Source: Frigoriglobus tundricola
GTDB lineage: Bacteria; Planctomycetota; Planctomycetia; Gemmatales; Gemmataceae
Reading direction: 5' to 3'
Length of the DNA stretch: 64,000 nucleotides
Assembly: GCF_013128195.2 (NCBI RefSeq)
Contig: NZ_CP053452.2
Location: forward strand, 8,308,001-8,372,000
The notes under the pieces: model-generated
Databases searched by the model: none
Told to the model about the DNA's origin: nothing
Seen by the model: the letters and a program-made list of their open reading frames with translations, nothing else
Shown: positions 52,030 through 60,217 of the stretch, in pieces
Numbering within the stretch: position 1 is the stretch's first letter
Layout: each line of letters starts with the position of its first letter
Position numbers and translations under genes: made by a program

Positions 52030-52261
52030 GTGCCACGTAGGAGCCGAATGGAATTGATTCCGGTCGAGGGTTCCGAGCCAAACTCCCAGATATAAACAAT
52101 CCCATGAATATGTTCCGTGGGTTCGTCGCGGCATCTCAATCGCACGCGAACAGGCATTTCGCCATGGGAAGGCTGTTCTTGCAATCCTTCCTCGTGGCGT
52201 TCCGCTTATGAAAAGACATCTTTGAAACTTTTCCGGTTCGCGCCATCACAAAGCAACTAAC

Positions 52262-52445
52262 CTATCTCAGCCGCCACCTTCGCGGCGAGTGCGCGTCGCG
52301 TTGGGCGTAGGTTTCGGTGACACTCGCCTTCGCGTGGCCGAGCGTGACCTGTGCGGCCTCCAGGCCGAACCGCTTCCGCACTTCTGTTCCGTGCGCGTGG
52401 CGCAGTTGGTTCGGGTGCCATCGGTGCGCATCGCGCCACTTCTTC
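52262..52445 (-). pseudogene. Tyrosine-recombinase C-terminal fragment (cut off by IS66 insertion)
   Basis: Reads KKWRDAHRWHPNQLRHAHGT-EVRKRF, LEAAQVTLGHAKASVTETYA and a stop at 52262. HPNQLRH is the H-x-x-R box, LGHA the H/W site and TETYAQ carries the nucleophilic Tyr. It continues the N-terminal part at 55059-56140 across the IS: joining the target-repeat edges gives an unbroken QNEEVKKWRDAHRWH. Confidence 0.88.
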
Positions 52446-52521
52446 GTACACGACCGGCGAACGGCGTCATTGACAGGTAAGGTAAGTTCGATGGCATCCG
52501 TTTTCCCTGGAGGATGCCGCT

Positions 52522-52869
52522 GTGCCTGCTGTCCCTGCTGCCTCTCGCCGTGACCCGGCCGCCACCCGTCGCCGGTGGGCCGAACGACTCGAACGGTTCC
52601 GCCGGTCGGGGCAGACGATCGCTCAGTTCTGTGCCGCCGAGGGCGTCTCACCGCCGTCCTTTTATGTGTGGCGGCGAACCCTCGCGGACCACGCCCCATC
52701 ACCCGTACCGGTCACTCCGACGCTCGTCCCCATCCGCCTGACCCCGTCGCCCGCCGGACCGCCGATCGAGGTGGTGTTCCCGTCGGGAACCGTCCTGCGG
52801 TTCCCGGTCGATGCCCGACCGGAGGTCATCGCCGCCCTCGTGCATGCGGTGGAGGGGCGCCCGTGCTGA
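52522..52869 (+). CDS. IS66 TnpA-like accessory protein
   Basis: 115 residues. DPAATRRRWAERLERFRRSG, FCAAEGVSPPSFYVWRRTLA is the HTH-type TnpA (OrfA) of IS66 elements. The C-terminal part (IEVVFPSGTVLRFPVDARPE) matches the short beta-hairpin seen in many TnpA proteins. Overlaps tnpB by 7 bp. Accessory role in transposition. Confidence 0.82.
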   Translation: MPAVPAASRRDPAATRRRWAERLERFRRSGQTIAQFCAAEGVSPPSFYVWRRTLADHAPSPVPVTPTLVPIRLTPSPAGPPIEVVFPSGTVLRFPVDARPEVIAALVHAVEGRPC

Positions 52870-53240
52870 GCATTCCACCCACCACCCAGCTCTGGTACGG
52901 CGGGGCCGTCGATCTGCGCCTCGGGTTCGACGGCCTGTACCGCCACGTCCAATCCACGCTTCAGGCCGATCCCTTGAGCGGGCATCTGTTCATTTTCACC
53001 AATCGCTCGGCCAACCGGCTCAAGGCCCTGTACTGGACCCGCCACGGGCTCTGCTTGTGGTGCCAGCGACTCGAGCGCGGGCGGTACCACTTCCCCACCC
53101 CGACCGACCGCAAACTCGAACTCACCGCCACCGAGTTCGCCATGATCCTCGACGGCATCGACTACTCGTCGGCCAAACGTTTCACCCGTTATTGTCGCCC
53201 GAAAGCGTCCGAATCCGACTTGCGCACCCGCACGTCCTGA
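52863..53240 (+). CDS. tnpB: IS66 TnpB (IS66 Orf2-like) protein
   Basis: 125 residues from GTG 52863. QLWYGGAVDLRLGFDGLYRH, LSGHLFIFTNRSANRLKALY, WTRHGLCLWCQRLERGRYHF and LDGIDYSSAKRF are the standard TnpB (IS66 Orf2, PF05717) sequence. GTG overlaps the tnpA stop (seven bases), consistent with translational coupling. Required for transposition with TnpC. Confidence 0.93.
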   Translation: MLSIPPTTQLWYGGAVDLRLGFDGLYRHVQSTLQADPLSGHLFIFTNRSANRLKALYWTRHGLCLWCQRLERGRYHFPTPTDRKLELTATEFAMILDGIDYSSAKRFTRYCRPKASESDLRTRTS

Positions 53241-53253
53241 CCCATCTTTCGGC

Positions 53254-54810
53254 ATGGACTCCGACGCCCCGCTGCCGACCGACGTGCTGACCCTCCAAGG
53301 GATGGTGCGTGCCCTCCAGGCCGAAAACGCCGACCTCCGCACGCAGCTCCAACGCCAGGCCGAGCAGTTCCAACGGACCATCGACGACCTGCGTGCCGAG
53401 GTCGCGGCCTTGAAGGCGAAGTTGGACCGGGCCACGACGCACCGGTTCGGCCGGCGGTCCGAACGCACACCGAAGCCACCGAAGGTCCCCGGCGACGGAC
53501 CCGCGAAGCGGCGCCACGACCACGGCCGTTCGCCACTCCCGGCGCACCTCGAACGCCGCGACACGGTCCTCGATCTGACCCCCGACGAGCGCCGCTGCTC
53601 GGGCTGTGGTGGCGACCGCGTGTGCATCGGCCAGACCCAGACCGAGCAACTCGATTGCGACCCGACCCCGTACTTCGTGCGGCGCACGATCCGCAAGACG
53701 TACGCGTGCCAACAGTGCCCCCCGACGGTCCGGGCCGAGGACCGGATCCGGACCGCCACGCCGAGTACCGTCGGACCGATCGACAAGGGACTGTGTGGTC
53801 CGGGCTTGTTGGCCGAGGTTCTCGTCGGGAAGTTCCTCGACCACCTGCCGCTGCACCGCCAAGTCGCCCGGATCGGGCGCGCGGGGGTGACGGTGTCCGA
53901 GAGTACCTTGGGCGATTGGGTGAAACAGTCCGCGGTGTTACTGACGTCGCTGTACCAGTTGATGCTCGAGCGGGTGCGCACGTGTCCGGTCCTCTGGTCC
54001 GATGACACCCGCTCGCGGTTCGCCCAGCCCGGTGAGCGAACGATGCCGCACGGCCACTTCTGGGTGGGGATCGGAGATCCGACGGCCCCGTACACGGCGT
54101 TCCACTTCACGACCGGTTACGACGCCGCGAGCGGACCGGACCAGTTCTTAGGCGGCTTCCGGGGCCACGTGCATGCCGATTGCCTCGCACAGTACAACGG
54201 CCTGTTCGCCGCCGGAGCCAAGCACGTCGCCTGTTGGTCCCACGCGCGCCGCAAGTTCCTCGGCGCCGGGGACCCCGGGGCCAAGGCGGTCGAACGCATC
54301 AACCGGTTGTACCACATCGAGCACACGCTTCCGGCGCCGGACTCACCGGAGCACATCGTCGCCCGTCGCGCGACGCGGCAAGCAAGGGCGCTCCCGATCC
54401 TGAACGACCTGAAGGCGTGGCTCGACGCGGCACTCGGGACGGCGTTGCCCAAGTCGGCCCTGGGGGCCGCGATCCGGTACGTGGCGAATCACTGGGCCGC
54501 GTTCGTCCGGTACACCGAGGACGGGCGACTCTCGATCGATAATAACCTGAGCGAGCGAACGCTCCGGCTGATCGCCGTGGGTCGGAGCAATTGGAAGTTC
54601 GTGGGCAGTGCGAAGGCCGGTGCGCACGCCGCGGTTCACTTCTCGGTGGTGGGCACGTGTCGGCACTTGGGTCTCGATGCGACGGCATACCTGCGTGAGG
54701 TTCTTCCGGCCCTTCATGCGTTGGGCGAGAAGCCGACGGCGGACCAACTCGCACCTCTTCTGCCCGACGTGTGGGCGAAGCGTCAACAATCCCGACTCCT
54801 CGTCGCGTAA
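53254..54810 (+). CDS. tnpC: IS66 TnpC transposase
   Basis: 518 residues. N-terminal coiled coil (LQGMVRALQAENADLRTQLQ), basic linker RRSERTPKPPKVPGDGPAKR, a zinc-binding CSGCGG and CQQCPPTV pair, then the DDE core: VLWSDDTRSRFAQPGERTMP (Asp), GGFRGHVHADCLAQYNGLFA (Asp) and LSIDNNLSERTLRLIAVGRS (Glu). Apparently intact; the stop lies within the first 180-bp end repeat. Confidence 0.94.
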   Translation: MDSDAPLPTDVLTLQGMVRALQAENADLRTQLQRQAEQFQRTIDDLRAEVAALKAKLDRATTHRFGRRSERTPKPPKVPGDGPAKRRHDHGRSPLPAHLERRDTVLDLTPDERRCSGCGGDRVCIGQTQTEQLDCDPTPYFVRRTIRKTYACQQCPPTVRAEDRIRTATPSTVGPIDKGLCGPGLLAEVLVGKFLDHLPLHRQVARIGRAGVTVSESTLGDWVKQSAVLLTSLYQLMLERVRTCPVLWSDDTRSRFAQPGERTMPHGHFWVGIGDPTAPYTAFHFTTGYDAASGPDQFLGGFRGHVHADCLAQYNGLFAAGAKHVACWSHARRKFLGAGDPGAKAVERINRLYHIEHTLPAPDSPEHIVARRATRQARALPILNDLKAWLDAALGTALPKSALGAAIRYVANHWAAFVRYTEDGRLSIDNNLSERTLRLIAVGRSNWKFVGSAKAGAHAAVHFSVVGTCRHLGLDATAYLREVLPALHALGEKPTADQLAPLLPDVWAKRQQSRLLVA

Positions 54811-55058
54811 GCCCATCCCACACCGAACCCCGCCGATCCCGGCTGTCGCTCACCGACCGTCTTTGGCCGGGTGTGTACGGTTCTTCCGGCCCTTCATGCG
54901 TTGGGCGAGAAGCCGACGGCGGACCAACTCGCACCTCTTCTGCCCGACGTGTGGGCGAAGCGTCAACAATCCCGACTCCTCGTCGCGTAAGCCCATCCCA
55001 CACCGAACCCCGCCGATCCCGGCTGTCGCTCACCGACCGTCTTTGGCCGGGTGTGTAC
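54699..55058. repeat. Two 180-bp tandem copies of the IS66 right end
   Basis: 54699-54878 and 54879-55058 are identical as far as I could read. Each copy includes the last 112 bp of tnpC and the end repeat ending GTGTGTAC. Only the outer copy adjoins the target repeat ACTTCTTC. Confidence 0.93.
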
Positions 55059-56140
55059 ACTTCTTCACTTCTTCGTTCTGTACCTTGGTCAGGCGGGCTT
55101 TCGACTTCTTCTGCGCCTCACCCTTCTTCCGCGCGAGGGCCGCGGGCAGCGGGAACGCTCGGTCGCACGCGCGGATGATCGCGTTGAGATACGCTTGCCG
55201 CTTGTACCGGTTCGTGAGTTTCACGCCGGGCTTCTCGACCGCGCGACGGGGGGGAGAACACGTAATCGGTCTCGTCATCGGGGAGGTATGCTTTGTGCAG
55301 TTCCTGCCCCTCGGGCCGGTCGCGATGACCCGCGACTTCCTTGTACTTGGTCTTGTGGTGGACCGGGCGGAAGAACCACACGTCTCCGCTCGTGTCGATG
55401 TTGCACTGACGAAGCGCGCACGCTTCACCCGGTCGGCAACCGGTGAATTGCTGGAACCGCACCAGTCCCGCGACCTGGCGGTTCAGTTGCGCCACCGTGG
55501 CATCGACCACTGCGGGGGGCCACCGGTGCGATCGGCTCTGACTCACGGGCTTCCGTGCGCCCTTCCTGTAGCCCCGTTACGGTAGTCAATGCGGTGTAGG
55601 TGGTGACGGGCACCAACTCGTTCGCGGCCGCCCACTTCCAGATACGTTTGATTTTTCCGATCCGGCTGTTGATGATGGTGCGGCAGATCCCGGCCTTCAC
55701 GAACTCCGAGCGAACGGTCTTAAGTGCGAGTGGGCCGAACTCCGCTGCGGCAGTGTGGCTGTACAGGCGGTGCAGGGGTCTCCCCGCCACCTTGAACTCC
55801 CCGGTCTGAGCGGAGGGGGTTCCGTCAGACCGGCGGTGAAAGTGCTGTTCGGCGTATTTCATGAACGCCACGAGCAGCTCATCCACTGTGACGCCGGGAG
55901 CAGCCTTGGTGGCGACTGGCGCCCCGGATCGCACAGTTCAGCGAGGATACGTTCGAACTCGACTTTAGATTCGGGCGAGCCGAACTTGCCAAGGCCGACC
56001 CACTTGCCGTTGGCCCAGCAGCGTGCGAGGTCAGCGGACTTGTGGAGCTTGTAGGTGGGGACTTCGTTCTTGGGGCGGGCATATGCGGGGTCTCGGGGGC
56101 GTTTACGGAACCCTCCCGTAAACTCGGCCGTTTCGACCAC
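55059..56140 (-). pseudogene. Tyrosine recombinase, N-terminal two thirds, frameshifted
   Basis: Start GTG at 56140 (VVETAEFTGGFRKRPRDPAY), directly beside tRNA-Val, reading into the element. It passes KAAPGVTVDELLVAFMKYAE, core-binding ICRTIINSRIGKIKRIWKWA, the catalytic Arg region FQQFTGCRPGEACALRQCNI, and VKLTNRYKRQAYLNAIIRAC up to the IS66 insertion at 55059. Three indels break the frame: 2 extra bases at about 55932-55935 (the left copy lacks them), +1 in a G6 run at 55514-55519 and +1 in a G7 run near 55248-55254. The last two are in homopolymers and could be sequencing errors. The C-terminal part is at 52262-52445. Confidence 0.85.
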
Positions 56141-56246
56141 GGACCCCGGAATGTCCTGACGTGAGCGAACCGCTTGGATCTGCGTGATGTACGTCGAGTG
56201 GGCGTGGAGGGACTCGAACCCCCGACTTCCTCCTTGTAAGGGAGGC
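55934..56246. repeat. Right 313-bp direct repeat of the tRNA-Val element
   Basis: Identical to 43162-43474; includes the recombinase start and tRNA-Val positions 26-73. See the left copy. Confidence 0.95.
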
Positions 56247-56271
56247 ACTCTAACCGCTGAGTTACACGCCC
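56199..56271 (-). tRNA. tRNA-Val (anticodon UAC)
   Basis: 73 nt, minus strand. Acceptor GGGCGTG pairs with CACGCCC, discriminator A, no encoded CCA. Anticodon stem CCTCC/GGAGG with loop CTTACAA, anticodon TAC. T loop TTCGAGT. All arms fold with one G-U in the T stem. The recombinase gene lies at its 3' side and a duplicated 3' fragment lies at 43427-43474, so it is the integration target. Confidence 0.95.
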
Positions 56272-56294
56272 CAATTCTTTCGCTCGTCGCCCGC

Positions 56295-56594
56295 TCAGAT
56301 GGCGTGCGTTGCGTGGGTGATCGCGGCGCCCGCCCGGAGAGACGCGGCCACCACGGCGACCTCGGCAATTTCCGCGTCGGTACAGCCCGCGGCTCGCGCC
56401 GCCTTCGCGTGGACCTCGATGCAGTACGGGCACTGGGTCGTGAACGCGACCGCCAGCGCCATCAGTTCCTTGTACTTTCGCGGAACGGCCCCGTCCTTCA
56501 TTGCCACGTCGTTGAGGGCCAGGTACGCGGCCATGCCCTCGGGGGCCAATTGAGTGAGCGTTTTCACCTTCTTGAGGTTCGCCATATCGTACAT
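56295..56594 (-). CDS. Carboxymuconolactone decarboxylase / AhpD-like protein
   Basis: 99 residues. ALAVAFTTQCPYCIEVHAKA-ARAAGC carries the C-x-x-C and following His of the AhpD-like redox fold; EIAEVAVVAASLRAGAAITH closes it. It probably acts as a thiol peroxidase-like or alkyl-hydroperoxidase partner. It follows hscB on the same strand by about 10 bp, so may be the last gene of the isc transcript, linking Fe-S assembly with oxidant defence. Confidence 0.9.
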   Translation of the reverse strand: MYDMANLKKVKTLTQLAPEGMAAYLALNDVAMKDGAVPRKYKELMALAVAFTTQCPYCIEVHAKAARAAGCTDAEIAEVAVVAASLRAGAAITHATHAI

Positions 56595-56603
56595 CGGAAA
56601 TCC

Positions 56604-57128
56604 TCAATCAGCGTGAAGGTCGCGGATCAGCCCGCGGACGTACTTGGCCGCGTTCAACAGCCCCCGGATCCGCAGCCGGATGTTCGCCCGGGCCGGGTCG
56701 TCCGCCGATAGCGCCTCGAGTTTCGCGAACAGGTCGGCCACTTCGTTCATCAGGCCGTCGGAGCGGCCCGCGAACGTTCGCGCCAGGCGCTCCGTCGCGG
56801 CCGGTTCGCCGCGGGTCTGCTCGATCTCCTCGCGGGCCTCGAGCATTTCTGCGAGGAACGCCGGCGGCATCTGCTTGTGTTCGGCCGCGGACGGACCACC
56901 CACCAGCGCGAGCAGGTGTTCGGCGCGGGTGAACGGGTCGCGAAGAGTGTTGTATGCCTCGTTCACCGCCGCCGACAGTTCCAAACTGGCGTCCAGGTCC
57001 GCCGACGAACCGGCGAGGTGATAATCGGGGTGAACGGCCCGCGAGTGCGTCAGGTACGCGCGCTCGAGTTCACCCGCGTCAAGAACAAACCGCCTCGGGA
57101 AGCCGAGGCGGTGGAAGTGGTCGTGCAT
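56604..57128 (-). CDS. hscB: Fe-S cluster co-chaperone HscB (J-domain protein)
   Basis: 174 residues, HscB size. HDHFHRLGFPRRFVLDAGEL, then the J-domain HPD in SRAVHPDYHLAG, EAYNTLRDPFTRAEHLLALV and a C-terminal helical domain (LARTFAGRSDGLMNEVADLF). It hands IscU to HscA and stimulates its ATPase. HscA is not seen in this window. Downstream of iscA in the same direction. Confidence 0.9.
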   Translation of the reverse strand: MHDHFHRLGFPRRFVLDAGELERAYLTHSRAVHPDYHLAGSSADLDASLELSAAVNEAYNTLRDPFTRAEHLLALVGGPSAAEHKQMPPAFLAEMLEAREEIEQTRGEPAATERLARTFAGRSDGLMNEVADLFAKLEALSADDPARANIRLRIRGLLNAAKYVRGLIRDLHAD

Positions 57129-57217
57129 GAGTGGGCAGCGGGCAGTGGACGCTGGGCGGAGGGCAGAAAGCGCGTGTTCTGTCTGCCCACGGCCCACCGT
57201 CCACTGCCCACTTCTCC

Positions 57218-57631
57218 TTACATCGAGTACGAACTGCCGCAGCCGCAGGTGCTCTTGGCCGACGGGTTCGAGATCGTGAACCCGCGCTTGTTCAGGTCGT
57301 CGTGGAAGTCCACCACGGCGCCGGCCAGGTACAGCATCGAGCGCTTGTCCACCACGACCTCGATGCCGTGGAACTCGAGCTTGTGGTCGGTCTTCTCGTC
57401 GTACTTGGCGTCGAGGTCGAGCTTGTTCTGGAACCCGCTGCACCCGCCGCCCTGCACGCGGACGCGGAGGTACAGCTTCGAGCCGGGCTCGATCTCGTTG
57501 CGGCCGGCCATGTCCGCGATGTGGCGCTTCACTTCGAGCGCGGCCTTTTCGGTGACGGTCAGCGGCGGGGCGGCCGGGGGAGCGTCCTTCACACCCAGCG
57601 CCTGCGGTTCGGTCGCGACGGCGGTCGACAT
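57218..57631 (-). CDS. iscA: Iron-sulfur assembly A-type carrier (IscA/ErpA/HesB family)
   Basis: 137 residues from ATG 57631 (AAAGG eight bases upstream; a GTG three codons earlier is an alternative). After a 25-residue leader, LTVTEKAALEVKRHIADMAG, LRVRVQGGGCSGFQNKLDLD, and the C-terminal pair in KSTCGCGSSYSM give the three conserved Cys of A-type carriers. It probably receives clusters from IscU and passes them to target proteins. Confidence 0.93.
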   Translation of the reverse strand: MSTAVATEPQALGVKDAPPAAPPLTVTEKAALEVKRHIADMAGRNEIEPGSKLYLRVRVQGGGCSGFQNKLDLDAKYDEKTDHKLEFHGIEVVVDKRSMLYLAGAVVDFHDDLNKRGFTISNPSAKSTCGCGSSYSM

Positions 57632-57709
57632 GGGGTTCACCTTTCGTATGAGTGGAGCGGGGTCGTTCGGGTCGGGTACGTCACAGTATACGGGCGCGGC
57701 GCGCGGAGT

Positions 57710-58144
57710 TTAAACGCCGGCCGGTTCCGGTTCGGCCCGGCGGCTCTCGGCGCCGTCGCCGGCGTCCTGCTTGTCCTGGTAGTTCTTGAGCGCGGCCTTG
57801 ATCGCGTCCTCGGCCAGAACCGAGCAGTGGACCTTCACCGGCGGCAGCGCCAGCTCCTCGACGATCTCGGTGTTCTTGATCGCCAGCGCCTCGTCCACCG
57901 TCTTGCCCTTGAGCCACTCGGTCGCGAGGCTGCTGGACGCGATGGCCGAGCCGCACCCGAAGGTCTTGAACTTGGCGTCCTCGATGACGCCGGTGTCCGG
58001 GTTCACCTTGATCTGGAGCTTCATCACGTCGCCGCACTCCGGCGCGCCGACGAGGCCGGTGCCCACGGTCGGGTCCTTGGCGTCGAAGCTCCCCACGTTC
58101 CGCGGGTTGCTGTAGTGGTCGAGCACTTTATCGCTGTACGGCAT
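57710..58144 (-). CDS. iscU: Fe-S cluster scaffold protein IscU
   Basis: 144 residues. Ligands are visible: C37 and D39 (GAPECGDVMK), C64 (KTFGCGSAIASS) and C107 in the motif LPPVKVHCSVLAED, which includes the HscA-recognised LPPVK. It assembles [2Fe-2S] clusters with sulfur from IscS. The C-terminus is extended by a Glu/Ala-rich tail. Lies between iscS and iscA. Confidence 0.96.
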   Translation of the reverse strand: MPYSDKVLDHYSNPRNVGSFDAKDPTVGTGLVGAPECGDVMKLQIKVNPDTGVIEDAKFKTFGCGSAIASSSLATEWLKGKTVDEALAIKNTEIVEELALPPVKVHCSVLAEDAIKAALKNYQDKQDAGDGAESRRAEPEPAGV

Positions 58145-58259
58145 TATTAGTCTCCAGGAGCTATTGGCTAATGGCTGTTCGCTATTAGCCCGGCGATTGA
58201 TCGGGAACGGTTGCTCAGTTGCTGGGCAACAGCTAGTGGCCCGGTGCTAACGGCGCGCC

Positions 58260-59477
58260 TCAGTGGTGCGCCCACTCGATCTTCTTGATGTCGATACCCG
58301 CTTGCACCATCTCGTACAGCGGGGACATTTCGCGGAGCCGGTTGACCTCGCGGACGACCAGATCGACGACGAAATCGACGTCCGCCTCGGTGTTGAAACG
58401 GCCGAGGCCGAAGCGGATGCTGGAGTGCGCGAGTTCGTCACCCACGCCGAGCGCCCGCAGCACGTAGCTCGGTTCCAGGCTCGCACTGGTGCAGGCCGAG
58501 CCGGACGACACGGCCACGTCCTTGATGCCCATCATCAGCCCCTCGCCCTCGACGTAGGCGAAGCTGATGTTCGCGTTGCCGGGGAGCCGCTCGGTCGGGT
58601 GCCCGTTCAGGTACGACTCCGGCAGCTTCGACATGATGCCGTCGCGGAGCCGCTCGCGGAGGGCGTAGGTGCGCTTCGTCTCCTCCGGCATCTCGGACCG
58701 GGCGATCGCACAGGCGGTCCCCATGCCGACGATCAGCGGGACCGCCAGGGTCCCCGAGCGCATCCCGCGCTCGTGCCCGCCGCCGTCGATCTGCGGCTCC
58801 AGCCGCACCCGTGGGTTCTTCTTGCGGACGTACAGCGCCCCAATGCCCTTCGGCCCGTACATCTTGTGAGCGGTCAGGCTCAAGAGGTCGATGCCCATGT
58901 CTTCCACATCAAGCGGGACCTTGCCGACAGCCTGCACGGCGTCCGTGTGGAACAGGACGCCCTTTTCCTTGCACAGGCGGCCGATGTCCCGGATCGGCTG
59001 GACGGTGCCGATCTCGTTGTTCGCCGCCATGATCGAGACGAGGACGGTCTTATCCGTGAGCGCCTCGCGGACCTGATCGGCATGAACCTGGCCGTACTTG
59101 TCCACGGGCAGATAGGTGACCTGGAACCCGTCGCGTTCGAGGCGCTTGCACGTGTCGAGCGTGGCCTTGTGCTCGGTCGCCTGGGTGACGACGTGCGTCC
59201 CCTTCTTCTTGTACATCGCCGCAACGCCCTTGATCGCCAGGTTGTTGCTCTCGGTCGCGCCGCTCGTGAAGATCACCTCCTTGGCGGTCGCACCGATGAT
59301 CGCGCCGATCTGCTCGCGGGCCGCCTCGACCGCCTCCTCCGCCTCCCACCCGAACGGGTGGTTGCGGCTGGCGGCGTTGCCGTACTTCTCGGTGAAGTAC
59401 GGGAGCATCGCCTCCACCACCCGCGGGTCGGTCCGGGTGGTCGCGTTGTTGTCCATGTAAACGGGCATCTTCGTCAT
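58260..59477 (-). CDS. iscS: Cysteine desulfurase IscS
   Basis: 405 residues from ATG 59477. [20 protein letters not shown] starts the NifS/IscS fold. [55 protein letters not shown] with the PLP Lys, and the flexible loop [20 protein letters not shown] with the persulfide Cys are all present. Supplies sulfur to IscU. 44 bp after iscR. Confidence 0.97.
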   Translation of the reverse strand: MTKMPVYMDNNATTRTDPRVVEAMLPYFTEKYGNAASRNHPFGWEAEEAVEAAREQIGAIIGATAKEVIFTSGATESNNLAIKGVAAMYKKKGTHVVTQATEHKATLDTCKRLERDGFQVTYLPVDKYGQVHADQVREALTDKTVLVSIMAANNEIGTVQPIRDIGRLCKEKGVLFHTDAVQAVGKVPLDVEDMGIDLLSLTAHKMYGPKGIGALYVRKKNPRVRLEPQIDGGGHERGMRSGTLAVPLIVGMGTACAIARSEMPEETKRTYALRERLRDGIMSKLPESYLNGHPTERLPGNANISFAYVEGEGLMMGIKDVAVSSGSACTSASLEPSYVLRALGVGDELAHSSIRFGLGRFNTEADVDFVVDLVVREVNRLREMSPLYEMVQAGIDIKKIEWAHH

Positions 59478-59521
59478 GATCGTGTCCGAGTCCGGGAGGC
59501 GAGTCTCTGAGGGTGTAACCG

Positions 59522-60025
59522 TCACGCCGTGACCGTATCAACGGCCGCAGTCGAGCAGCAGCTCTTCGCCCCGAGCAGCGGGAGCGCGTGCAGGGCGGAC
59601 GGTTTGGCTTTCGGGTCGAACAGTTCCAGCAGCGTGACCCCGTGGAGGACGCCCATCAGGCGCTGGTGGACCTCCGCCATCGGGCCTTTTACGGTGCAGG
59701 TGCCCGCGTGCGAGCAGGCGTCCGCGGTCGCCGCCGCGGCGTGGGCGTTGTTGCATACCGTCAGCCGGAAGCCTTCTTCCACTGCTTCGAGCAGTTCGGC
59801 GAGGGTGATCGTCGCGGCGTCGCGGGCGAGGGCGTATCCGCCCTTCACCCCGCGGTGACTGGTAATGAACCCGTTTTGGCAAAGTTCTTTGAGGATGTTG
59901 GCGACGAACGGCCGCGAGAGGCCGAACTGTTCGGCGATCGCGCGGGCCGTCCCACCCGTCTTATTCTGGTGCAGATAAGATAGTATCAGGAGGGCGTAAT
60001 CGGCCTTGCGACTCAGCAGTGTCAC
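59522..60025 (-). CDS. iscR: Rrf2-family Fe-S sensing repressor (IscR)
   Basis: 167 residues from GTG 60025, preceded by [47 protein letters not shown] and [20 protein letters not shown] make up the Rrf2 winged helix. C91, C104 and C110 (spacing 12 and 5) are the cluster ligands of the IscR type. First gene of the minus-strand isc run, so it likely represses the operon when clusters are plentiful. Divergent from the glycosyltransferase genes. Confidence 0.93.
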   Translation of the reverse strand: MTLLSRKADYALLILSYLHQNKTGGTARAIAEQFGLSRPFVANILKELCQNGFITSHRGVKGGYALARDAATITLAELLEAVEEGFRLTVCNNAHAAAATADACSHAGTCTVKGPMAEVHQRLMGVLHGVTLLELFDPKAKPSALHALPLLGAKSCCSTAAVDTVTA

Positions 60026-60217
60026 AGCTCGCCCTCCTCGTGGGTTCCGAATCAGCACTACCGCTATTCCATTTGTAGTCCGGGGCATGTGTATCTGGCA
60101 AGTGCTATTTCCCGGCAAACGGGATTGTCGGGTCTCCGGCTCTTGGTGTCTAATTCCACCGCCCGAGGCGCATCAACCGAACCTACCCAGGTTTTCGTTC
60201 CAGCGGACCTTTCTGAA

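Larger units (their letters stand above)
52446..55058 (+). mobile_element. IS66-family element inserted in the recombinase gene
   Basis: 2613 bp with three-gene IS66 organisation. Ends GTACACGACCGGCGAA (left) and the inverse of GTACACACCCGGCCAA (right), and a perfect 8-bp target repeat ACTTCTTC at 52438-52445 and 55059-55066. The right 360 bp are two tandem copies of a 180-bp end segment, so the terminal repeat occurs twice there. Confidence 0.93.
43475..56246. mobile_element. tRNA-Val-integrated genomic element
   Basis: About 12.8 kb between a tRNA-Val 3' fragment (left) and the intact tRNA-Val gene with an adjoining tyrosine recombinase reading inwards (right). Cargo: two IS66-type elements, a small membrane protein, DUF2493/SLOG-like, a repeat DNA-binding protein, SLATT-like, SRAP, a TIGR02996 stub, a surface protein and an XRE/SWIM pair. 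No conjugation, replication or phage structural genes are visible, and the recombinase is broken, so it is now immobile by itself. A second recombinase fragment outside the left end implies an older element in tandem. Confidence 0.78.

Noticed and set aside
43475-56246. Prophage interpretation of the element
   Set aside because: No capsid, tail, terminase, lysis or replication genes are visible; only recombinase, IS genes and cargo.
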